From Enterococcus hulanensis (GTDB lineage Bacteria > Bacillota > Bacilli > Lactobacillales > Enterococcaceae): DNA of 64,000 nucleotides. How positions within the stretch are numbered: position 1 is the first letter of the stretch; the number at the start of each line of letters is the position of its first letter. Shown here in pieces: positions 57,347 to 64,000 of this stretch. The position numbers and the translations under genes are program-made. The stretch spans positions 62,001 through 126,000 of the forward strand of contig NZ_BJED01000015.1 in assembly GCF_005405485.1 (NCBI RefSeq), read 5' to 3'. The notes under the pieces are model-generated. The model searched no databases and was not told the DNA's origin. It saw only the letters and a program-made list of their open reading frames with translations.

Positions 57347-58915
57347 TTATTCCCACTCTACTGTAGCTGGCGGCTTGCTCGTAATATCATACACGATCCG
57401 GTTCACATGAGCGACTTCATTCACGATCCGAACAGAGATTTTTTGCAGGACATCCCAAGGAATTCGAGCAAAGTCTGCGGTCATACCATCGATCGAAGTT
57501 ACTGCACGGATACCGACTGTGTAATCATACGTACGACCGTCTCCCATAACTCCGACTGAACGGATGCCGGGAAGGACAGTGAAGTATTGCCAGATATCGC
57601 GGTCAAGACCAGCGTTAGCGATTTCTTCACGTAAGATCGCGTCTGATTCGCGGACGATTTCTAGTTTTTCTTCTGTTAATTCACCAAGGACACGGATACC
57701 TAGACCTGGTCCTGGGAATGGTTGGCGCCAAACGATTGAGTCAGGCATACCAAGCTGTGTTCCTAATTCGCGGACTTCGTCTTTGAATAGGGTATTTAGC
57801 GGTTCGATCAGTTCGAACTGCATATCTTCTGGTAAGCCGCCAACGTTATGGTGTGATTTGATTGTTTGAGCGGTTTCTGTACCAGATTCGATCACATCGG
57901 TATAAAGCGTTCCTTGAGCTAGGAAGGAAATGCCTTCTTCACCAGCAAGCTTCGTTGCTTCGTCGTCGAATACATAGACGAATTCATTACCGATGATTTT
58001 ACGCTTTTGTTCTGGATCAGAAACGCCGGTTAATTTGTTTAAGAAGCGATCTTTGGCATCGACCTTGATGATGTTCAGGCCGAATTTTCCGCCTAGTGCT
58101 TCCATTACTTGTTCGCCTTCATCTTTACGTAATAGACCGTGGTCTACGAAAATCGAGGTTAATTGATCGCCGATCGCTTTTTGTAAAAGCACACCAACGA
58201 CACTTGAGTCCACGCCGCCTGATAGGCCAAGCAGGACTTTTTTATCGCCGACTTGTTCGCGGATTTTTGCGACTTGCATATCAATGAAGTTATCCATGCT
58301 CCAGTCGCCTTTACATTGACACACATCTAGGGCAAAGTGACGTAATAAGTCGTTGCCGTATTCTGAATGGCGTACTTCTGCGTGGAATTGGATTCCGTAG
58401 AAGTTGCGGTTGGTGTCTTGGATCGCTGCAATCGGGCAGTCTTTGCTGGTGCCGACTTTTTCAAAGCCTTCCGGAACTTGTGTCACCAAGTCGCCGTGGC
58501 TCATCCAAACAGTTTGTTCTTTTGGTGTTCCGACAAATAGGACAGCATCGTCAGAAATAACTTCCAAGGTTGCTTGACCGTATTCACGATTTTTAGCGGG
58601 TTCGACTTTTCCGCCTAAGTTATATGTGATCAACTGCATGCCGTAGCAGATACCTAAGACTGGAATTCCTAATTCAAAGATTTTTGGATCGATGGAGAAG
58701 GCTCCTTCGTCATAGACACTGTTTGGACCACCTGATAAGATGATCCCTTTTGGATTCATGGCTTTGACTTCTTCAGCAGTGATGCGGTGGCTCATAAGTT
58801 CTGAGAAGACACCGAATTCACGGATACGACGAGTGATTAATTGGTTATACTGACTACCATAATCAAGTACAATGATCTTTTCTACGTTTGTCATTTCGGT
58901 AGAAACGTTTGTCAC
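57347..58915 (-). CDS. guaA: GMP synthase (glutamine-hydrolysing)
   Basis: The 522-residue enzyme makes GMP from XMP, glutamine and ATP. The N-terminal class I amidotransferase domain has [27 protein letters not shown] with the catalytic Cys, and QFHAE. The ATP-pyrophosphatase domain has [11 protein letters not shown] (PP-loop), and the dimerisation domain ends [11 protein letters not shown] as in all GuaA proteins. GTG 58913-58915 is the start, behind AAAAGGGG; an ATG seven codons later lacks a site. The length is normal. It neighbours coaA on the same strand, 55 bases apart. Confidence 0.98.
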   Translation of the reverse strand: MTNVSTEMTNVEKIIVLDYGSQYNQLITRRIREFGVFSELMSHRITAEEVKAMNPKGIILSGGPNSVYDEGAFSIDPKIFELGIPVLGICYGMQLITYNLGGKVEPAKNREYGQATLEVISDDAVLFVGTPKEQTVWMSHGDLVTQVPEGFEKVGTSKDCPIAAIQDTNRNFYGIQFHAEVRHSEYGNDLLRHFALDVCQCKGDWSMDNFIDMQVAKIREQVGDKKVLLGLSGGVDSSVVGVLLQKAIGDQLTSIFVDHGLLRKDEGEQVMEALGGKFGLNIIKVDAKDRFLNKLTGVSDPEQKRKIIGNEFVYVFDDEATKLAGEEGISFLAQGTLYTDVIESGTETAQTIKSHHNVGGLPEDMQFELIEPLNTLFKDEVRELGTQLGMPDSIVWRQPFPGPGLGIRVLGELTEEKLEIVRESDAILREEIANAGLDRDIWQYFTVLPGIRSVGVMGDGRTYDYTVGIRAVTSIDGMTADFARIPWDVLQKISVRIVNEVAHVNRIVYDITSKPPATVEWE

Positions 58916-58970
58916 AATTATTACCCCTTTTCAAGTTTTATTATAAAAGAAAGCAAGCTTTCTTTATAAG

Positions 58971-59894
58971 CTAGTATTTACGCAAATAAATTTCATCAAT
59001 GATATGATGCTTTGCCTTGTGCAAGATAATATCAGCTCGACCTCGTGTTGGCAAGATATACTCTTCCAAATTCTTCAAGTTGACATTTTTCCAGACATCT
59101 TGGGCCATCGAAAGGGCGGCTTTGCGATCCCCGATAGCATATTCATAATAGTAGTTGTCCGGATCTTTAAAAGCGGTATCCAGCAAGGATTCGAAACGCT
59201 CCAAATACCATCTTTCCACCATCTTCGGATCAGCATCCACATAAATCGACAGATCAAAAAAGTCGCTGACATAGATTTGCTGGTTGGCCGGCAGCTGCAA
59301 AGTATTGATTCCTTCCACAATCAAAATATCCGGAGAATCGATCATTTCATATTCGCCGTCCACGATATCATAGACATCATGAGAATATTTTGGGATCGGA
59401 ATATTTTCTTTGCCGGATTTCACTTCATTTAAGACATCGATCAATTTCTCCATGTCATAGCTTTCAGGAAATCCTTTGCGATCCATGATTCCGCGTTCTT
59501 CTAAAACAGCGTTCGGATACAAGAAACCATCTGTGGTGATCAGCTGGACCGTTTGATGTTTGAATAAGCGGTCCAATAAGGTTTGTAATAAACGAGCGGT
59601 GGTACTTTTTCCGACAGCCACACTTCCGGCGATCCCGATAATAAAAGGCGGCATCTTTACATAGCGATGCAGGAACAACCCTTTACTTAAAGTTAGCGAC
59701 TCAAAATCTTTCATATAAAGATGGATCAAATGACACAAAGGTACATAAACATCGGCCACATCCTTCATTGAGATTTGGTCGTTCAAACTTTTGATATTAT
59801 CAAGCTCTGCTTGCGTCAACGGTGTGTTTCCCGGTGTGTAGAAATCTTGCCACTGGTCACGGGCGATCCGGAAATAGTTCCCTCTTTCGTTCAT
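58971..59894 (-). CDS. coaA: Type I pantothenate kinase
   Basis: The 307-residue kinase starts the pathway to coenzyme A by phosphorylating pantothenate. It has the P-loop GIAGSVAVGKSTTARLL (about 87-103), VQLITTDGFLYPNAVLEERG and RKGFPESYDMEKLI, followed by EGINTLQ and FDLSIYVDAD, all typical of the prokaryotic CoaA family. AGAAGGAGGTTATT precedes the start. The length is normal. It lies just upstream of guaA on the same strand; the two may share a transcript. Confidence 0.97.
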   Translation of the reverse strand: MNERGNYFRIARDQWQDFYTPGNTPLTQAELDNIKSLNDQISMKDVADVYVPLCHLIHLYMKDFESLTLSKGLFLHRYVKMPPFIIGIAGSVAVGKSTTARLLQTLLDRLFKHQTVQLITTDGFLYPNAVLEERGIMDRKGFPESYDMEKLIDVLNEVKSGKENIPIPKYSHDVYDIVDGEYEMIDSPDILIVEGINTLQLPANQQIYVSDFFDLSIYVDADPKMVERWYLERFESLLDTAFKDPDNYYYEYAIGDRKAALSMAQDVWKNVNLKNLEEYILPTRGRADIILHKAKHHIIDEIYLRKY

Positions 59895-60261
59895 AATAAC
59901 CTCCTTCTAATGAATTCATTTTTCAAAAGGCGAAAAATGAGTTTGATCTTCATTCTGCTAGGTATCTCAGTTCGACTTGGTCAAAGCAATTACGAAGAGA
60001 GATGTTGTCATCCATTGATAACTGCGCTTATTCTACCATAAAAATAGTGTTAGAAAGTTGCCCATTCCCAAGAAAATCCGAATAATTTTCTGTTGAGAAA
60101 CGCTATCTCCCATTTTAGCCGAAAAAAACATAAAAAAGCTATTGTAATGGTAGGAGTTTCATTGTTTTTTTAGTTGCGGGCACGAAAATTCGTGAGATGT
60201 TAAGAATCGACGTTAAAAAGTGTATTATAGAAGCAACTATTTCAATAAGGCAGGTGCCAAA
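59895..60261. other. Divergent promoter region between coaA and the GrpB-family gene
   Basis: No protein gene is visible. An imperfect inverted repeat (GCACGAAAATTCGTGAG, around 60179-60195) could be an operator. Confidence 0.4.
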
Positions 60262-60840
60262 ATGAAAAACCTTGAAGAAATGACGCTGGAGGAACTGTGG
60301 GAATTGTTTCCTATTATATTGAAGGAACATCGTGCTGATTATGCTGATTGGTTTGAAGAAGAGCAGCAGAATTTAACGAAGCTTTTGGCCGAGTTCGAAA
60401 TTCAGCGAATCAATCACATCGGCAGTACGTCGGTTGAAGGATTAATCGCTAAGCCGATCGTGGACATTTTACTGGAATTGCCGGAGGGCTATGATCTTGA
60501 AAAAGTTACGGCACTGCTGCAAAAGGCTGGTTGGATCTTAATGATTAAAGACAAGGAAAAACAAACCTTGGATTTGAACAAGGGCTACACACTTACTGGC
60601 TTTGCGGAAAAAGTCTATCATTTGCATGTGCGAGCGTTGGGTGATTGGGATGAACTTTATTTTAGAGATTATTTGCAAAAATATCCGGAAGCTGCTCGGC
60701 AATATGAAGAGCTGAAATTGTTGTTGAAGGAAAAATATGAACATAATCGCGATGCGTACACTGATGCAAAAGCTGAATTTGTACAGAAATATAGTCAAAA
60801 GGCGCGGGAAGAATTCGGGACGCGCTACATGGCTAAATAA
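60262..60840 (+). CDS. GrpB family (UPF0157) protein
   Basis: ATG 60262 is the start (AAGGCAGGTGCC upstream); a longer frame from 60220 has no site. The 192-residue protein has INHIGSTSVEGLIAKPIVDI, the conserved nucleotidyltransferase-like motif (GSTxxxxLxxKPxxD) of GrpB/UPF0157. It also has VYHLHVRALGDWDELYFRDY, RQYEELK and a C-terminal helical region. A fold related to nucleotidyltransferases is known for the family; a reaction is not. It may be cotranscribed with the next genes. Confidence 0.9.
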   Translation: MKNLEEMTLEELWELFPIILKEHRADYADWFEEEQQNLTKLLAEFEIQRINHIGSTSVEGLIAKPIVDILLELPEGYDLEKVTALLQKAGWILMIKDKEKQTLDLNKGYTLTGFAEKVYHLHVRALGDWDELYFRDYLQKYPEAARQYEELKLLLKEKYEHNRDAYTDAKAEFVQKYSQKAREEFGTRYMAK

Positions 60841-60895
60841 ATCCGGCCATTCGTGCTATGATAAGAAAGAAGTTTAGTAAGAGGAGATGGTATAT

Positions 60896-61477
60896 ATGAA
60901 AAAGATCGTTTTATTTGGCGACAGCTTGTTGGCTGGCGTGATGAATGGCGAGCCGAGCGATATTTTAGATAAATATATCCTTGATGAGCTGGCAGGAATG
61001 GGATTTCCAGGGTATCACTTAGTCAAGTTGGGCAATCGGGGAGAGTCTTCTTCTGATGGATTGGCTCGGATCAATGAGGCAGTAGAGGCAGAAGGCGATT
61101 TTTTGGTAATCTCTTTTGGAACCAACGATTCGCTGAAGCAGAAAAATACTGTTGAGGAATTTGGTGAAAATATCAAAGAGATCATCGAATCCTTCGATGC
61201 GTCAAAAGTGATTTTACTGACGACTGGGTATATTGATACGGATACTTTACCGATTGGTGACAATGATCGCCAACGACGATATGCTGAAAAAGCGAAACAA
61301 GTTGCAGAAGAGGTTGGTGTCAACGTGCTTGATCTTCATCATCACATGACCGTTTATCCAAGACCAAATGAGTTTGTGCAAAAATTCGATGGTATTCATC
61401 CTTCCACAGAAGGCTACCATTTCTTAGGCGCGTTAATTGCACGAGACATCAAAGAAAAATTATTAGCAGAAGGGTAA
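60896..61477 (+). CDS. SGNH/GDSL-family hydrolase
   Basis: ATG 60896 follows GAGGAGATGGTAT; the ATG nine bases earlier would be too close to this site. The 193-residue protein has block I FGDSLLAG with the catalytic Ser, block III FGTNDSLKQ, and block V FDGIHPSTEGYHFLG with Asp and His. This is a complete esterase/lipase-type active site, and without a signal peptide the enzyme is cytosolic. The substrate is unknown. The next gene begins five bases after its stop. Confidence 0.92.
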   Translation: MKKIVLFGDSLLAGVMNGEPSDILDKYILDELAGMGFPGYHLVKLGNRGESSSDGLARINEAVEAEGDFLVISFGTNDSLKQKNTVEEFGENIKEIIESFDASKVILLTTGYIDTDTLPIGDNDRQRRYAEKAKQVAEEVGVNVLDLHHHMTVYPRPNEFVQKFDGIHPSTEGYHFLGALIARDIKEKLLAEG

Positions 61478-61481
61478 GTTT

Positions 61482-62081
61482 ATGGCAAATCATTATTATT
61501 CCGAAAATCCCGAAACAGCTCACGACCTGCATCAATGGTCGTTTGAGTTAGCGGGGAAAAATTTTCAATTCGTTACCGATAGCGGAGTGTTCTCCCGCGA
61601 TACTGTCGATTATGGTTCTCGAGTTTTGATCGATCATTTTGAAGCAGCGGATTTACCTGAAGGAACATTGTTAGATGTAGGTTGCGGCTATGGTCCTATC
61701 GGTATGGCGTTAGCTTATCAGACACAGCGTCCAGTTGAAATGATCGACGTGAACAATCGGGCGGTCGAGTTGGCGCAAAATAATGCCAAGCGCAATGGGA
61801 TCGAAGCAGATATCCATCAATCCAACATTTATGAAACCTTGCATCAAAAAGAGTACGCGGCGATTATCAGTAATCCGCCGATTCGCGCTGGAAAAAAAGT
61901 CGTTCATCAAATTTTAAGTGATGCAGAACCTTTATTAAAAGTTGGCGGCACGCTGACGATCGTGATCCAAAAGAAACAAGGTGCCCCCAGTGCGAAGAGC
62001 AAGATGGAAGAGGTCTTCGGCAACGCGGAGATCGTGACAAAAGACAAAGGCTACTATATTATTCGCAGTGTGAAGGAATAA
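61482..62081 (+). CDS. Class I SAM-dependent methyltransferase (RsmC-like)
   Basis: The 199-residue enzyme begins with HYYSENPETAHDLHQWSFEL, typical of the YbxB/RsmC-like group. It has the SAM-binding LLDVGCGYGPIGMAL (about 66-80) and the catalytic SNPPIRAGK (N-P-P-I, about 130-138) seen in guanine-N2 rRNA methyltransferases. It ends QKKQGAPSAKSKMEEVFG. A target in 16S rRNA is likely by family. AAGGGTAAGTTT precedes the start; a terminator follows. Confidence 0.92.
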   Translation: MANHYYSENPETAHDLHQWSFELAGKNFQFVTDSGVFSRDTVDYGSRVLIDHFEAADLPEGTLLDVGCGYGPIGMALAYQTQRPVEMIDVNNRAVELAQNNAKRNGIEADIHQSNIYETLHQKEYAAIISNPPIRAGKKVVHQILSDAEPLLKVGGTLTIVIQKKQGAPSAKSKMEEVFGNAEIVTKDKGYYIIRSVKE

Positions 62082-62082
62082 T

Positions 62083-62123
62083 AAAATCCTGTTAGTTCAG
62101 ATTTTGGGCTAGCAGGATTTTTT
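62083..62123 (+). terminator. Terminator after the RsmC-like gene
   Basis: AAATCCTGtTAG/CTAgCAGGATTT is followed by a T-run. Confidence 0.8.
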
Positions 62124-62217
62124 CATAAAAGGAAAAGGCTTGCAAGTGGAGTGAAAGAAACGCTATAATCACATTGACTCATGTTTTTCACAAATGTGAT
62201 AAAAGGGGAGCGAGTGT

Positions 62218-63165
62218 ATGCAAAAAGAAGAAGATAAATTATTGGTTCGCATTGCCGAAATGTATTATCAAGAAGATAAAAATCAAAGCCAGATTTCAAA
62301 GGAATTGAATATCCACCGCAGTACGATCAGCCGCTTGTTGAAGCGTTCGCGAAATGAAGGAATCGTGAATATCTCCATCAACTATGATAAGGCGGGAACT
62401 TACAGCATCGAAAAAGAGCTGCAGGAAAAATTCGATCTGGAAAAGGCTATCATCGTTCAAGCCGGCGCGGATCTAAGCCGTACCCAAAAGGATAAATTAT
62501 TAGCACAAGGAGTCGGTGAATATCTTACGGAGATCATCAAGGATGATATGATCTTTGGTTTTTCATGGGGAGAAACGATGTCCGCGATACCTGAGGGGCT
62601 GACAAATTATGATGTGGAAAATATTTTGTGTGTACCGATGATTGGCGGACCTTCTGGCCGATTGATCAGTGACTATCACGTTAACACCATCGCGTATGAA
62701 GCATCGAAGAAACTGAACGGCCGAGCATTATTAATTGATTCGCCGGCATTTCCTGAAACGGTCGCATTGAAGAAGGCATTGATGGAAAATGAGTTCAATC
62801 AGGAATTGATCGATTATTGGCGGAAGATCGATATCGCCATTTTAGGGATCGGTTCGCCAACATTGAAGGCAAGCGAGAGCTGGAAGCAGTTCTATGGCGA
62901 GGATGTTCTGGCTTATTTAGAAGGAAAAAAAGTTGTTGGTGATGTGGTGTCGCGCTTTTATAATATTGAGGGCGAACACATTGATAATACTTTAGATGAT
63001 CGCATGATCGGGATCGATATCTCTGATTTGAAGCGGACACCGTACCGGATCGGTGTGGCCGAAGCTGTCGATAAAGCAGATGCGATCGCCAGTGCACTAA
63101 AAGGCCGTTACATCAATGTCTTAGTTACGACAGAAGAAACGGCACGAGAAGTGTTGAAAAGATAA
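62218..63165 (+). CDS. Sugar-binding transcriptional regulator (SorC/DeoR type)
   Basis: The 315-residue protein has an N-terminal HTH (RIAEMYYQEDKNQSQISKEL, NIHRSTISRLLKRSRNEGIV) and a sugar-phosphate-binding domain (GFSWGETMSAIPEGL, VDIAILGIGSPTL-like ILGIGSPT, GDVVSRFYNIEGEHIDN). This is the SorC family, which includes B. subtilis DeoR and CggR. Ligands are phosphorylated sugars; which one is not told by sequence. AAGGGGAGC precedes the ATG. No metabolic operon follows directly. Confidence 0.92.
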   Translation: MQKEEDKLLVRIAEMYYQEDKNQSQISKELNIHRSTISRLLKRSRNEGIVNISINYDKAGTYSIEKELQEKFDLEKAIIVQAGADLSRTQKDKLLAQGVGEYLTEIIKDDMIFGFSWGETMSAIPEGLTNYDVENILCVPMIGGPSGRLISDYHVNTIAYEASKKLNGRALLIDSPAFPETVALKKALMENEFNQELIDYWRKIDIAILGIGSPTLKASESWKQFYGEDVLAYLEGKKVVGDVVSRFYNIEGEHIDNTLDDRMIGIDISDLKRTPYRIGVAEAVDKADAIASALKGRYINVLVTTEETAREVLKR

Positions 63166-63178
63166 GCGATGCAAAACG

Positions 63179-63233
63179 AACTTCACGAAGCAATTTTTCA
63201 GCGATCGGCTGATGAAGCTCGTGAAGTTTTTTA
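63179..63233 (+). terminator. Terminator after the SorC-type gene
   Basis: AACTTCACGA/TCGTGAAGTT with inner pairing (CAGC/GCTG) is followed by a T-run. Confidence 0.8.
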
Positions 63234-63252
63234 TACTTACGGAGGAAAAGCT

Positions 63253-64000
63253 ATGCAAGTTATTCGTTTGCTTCAAACCATTTTAATTTTACTAAGCCGC
63301 AAGCAGGTGACCGCAAAAGAATTGGCGGAGCGATTTCAAGTTTCTGTCCGTACGATTTATCGCGATGTGGATGCCTTGAGTCTGGCGGGCGTGCCTGTTT
63401 ATGCGAATAAAGGACGGAATGGCGGTATTTTTCTAGATGAATCCTACCATGTCAGTAATGCTTTGATTGAAAAAGAGGAGCAGGATGATCTATTCTTAGC
63501 GCTGCATTTATTACAGTCTGTTGGTTTAGCCGATACAGAAGAGCTGTTGGAAAAAATGGGGACGGTTTATGATTGGAGCGAATGGTTGGAAGTCGATCTG
63601 AGTCAGACGGAGATCACCAGCCAGACCTTTGAGCAGATTAAAGAGGCGCTGTTCAATCATTGTGAGATAACTTGTATCTATCATACTGAATATGGTCAGA
63701 CTCGTCTGTTGTCATTAGCACCAAAACGGGTAGTGTATAAGTATCAGACCTGGTATCTGCTTGCTTGGGAATTGGAAAAAGAAGAATGGCGATTATTCTC
63801 CCTCAAACAAATCAGAGAGGTTGCTTTAAAAGAGCCGATCAACTATTCATTTCCTGAAGAGGTACTGATTTTTCCGCAATTGACCGTTCGTTTACGTTTT
63901 AGTAAGCGGATCGCCTATAAAAAATATGCGGAGTTTGCGGATTTTGATTGGAAAGACAATGCGGATAGTAGTTTCGATGCGTCATTGACCTTTGCGGAAT
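63253..64000 (+). CDS. YafY/WYL-type transcriptional regulator, partial
   Basis: A frame from ATG 63253 (GGAGGAAAAG upstream) is open to the window end, 249 codons. The N-terminus is a HTH_11-type domain: LLQTILILLSRKQVTAKELA, ERFQVSVRTIYRDVDALSLA. The central part (LLSLAPKRVVYKYQTWYLLA, LFSLKQIREVAL) is a WYL-like domain in which KYQTWYLLAW occupies the WYL position. Proteins of this kind are about 300 residues, so only the end is missing. The signals they sense are mostly unknown. Confidence 0.9.
   Translation, partial: MQVIRLLQTILILLSRKQVTAKELAERFQVSVRTIYRDVDALSLAGVPVYANKGRNGGIFLDESYHVSNALIEKEEQDDLFLALHLLQSVGLADTEELLEKMGTVYDWSEWLEVDLSQTEITSQTFEQIKEALFNHCEITCIYHTEYGQTRLLSLAPKRVVYKYQTWYLLAWELEKEEWRLFSLKQIREVALKEPINYSFPEEVLIFPQLTVRLRFSKRIAYKKYAEFADFDWKDNADSSFDASLTFAE

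Noticed and set aside
1-64000. CRISPR array, tRNA or rRNA genes
   Set aside because: No regularly spaced repeats, and no cloverleaf or rRNA-like sequence was seen in the window by eye.

Overview
The window looks like chromosomal sequence from a low-GC Gram-positive coccus, most likely an Enterococcus outside the faecalis/faecium pair. The evidence is a WxL surface-protein operon, LPxTG and MucBP adhesins, an Fst-type toxin, a ComK-like protein, luxS, and a guaA-coaA housekeeping end. No rRNA, tRNA or CRISPR array is visible. All calls rest on reading motifs by eye; no database search was run.

Layout. 1-4100: small minus-strand membrane or secreted proteins (DUF2798-, DUF3784- and SdpI-like), each with its own terminator, plus one decayed paralogue. 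4300-12800: an XRE regulator, a FIVAR-repeat cell-wall adhesin, a histidine phosphatase, a Fic protein, a VOC protein and several hypotheticals. 12900-16050: a small cytosolic protein, an Fst-type toxin with a self-sequestered ribosome binding site, a DUF2922/DUF1659 cluster, a long nested inverted repeat and a ComK-like gene.

16255-24801 is the most striking part. A tyrosine recombinase gene is enclosed by perfect 25-base inverted repeats (16346-16370 and 17926-17950) and lies directly upstream of a WxL operon. An outward promoter sits inside each end of the segment, and a strong hairpin terminator lies outside the left end only. This has the architecture of a self-encoded invertible promoter switch for surface-protein phase variation. 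The WxL operon (WxL protein, DUF916/DUF3324 protein, small LPxTG protein, large WxL protein, small membrane protein) is followed by two winged-helix regulators with degenerate receiver domains.

24802-31300 is accessory. A lipoprotein and a nucleotidyltransferase pair are bracketed by a broken copy of the regulator 3' end. A three-gene ABC-3C-type defence operon (SIR2 effector, middle component, zinc-hook ATPase) follows. 31366-35728: a lipoprotein, a tandem pair of duplicated membrane proteins and an AgrA/AgrC-like two-component system. 35769-38612: a structured leader before a membrane protein, then a cysteine operon whose leader peptide carries four consecutive Cys codons ahead of a terminator, a cysteine-synthase-type enzyme and luxS. 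38788-42539: an XRE regulator, a third winged-helix regulator and a MucBP adhesin. 42582-47675: regulators (TetR, MarR, AraC) with ring-cleavage-type VOC enzymes and a flavodoxin, resembling a quinone/electrophile response set. 47745-52382: small proteins, an amidohydrolase-permease pair and a PhnB-like protein.

52859-57195 is a second accessory island: a decayed HTH gene and two divergent reverse transcriptases separated by a hairpin-rich gap, probably a defence (DRT-like) cassette. 57347-64000 returns to housekeeping genes: guaA, coaA, GrpB-family, SGNH hydrolase, RsmC-like methyltransferase, SorC-type regulator, and a YafY-type regulator cut by the window end.
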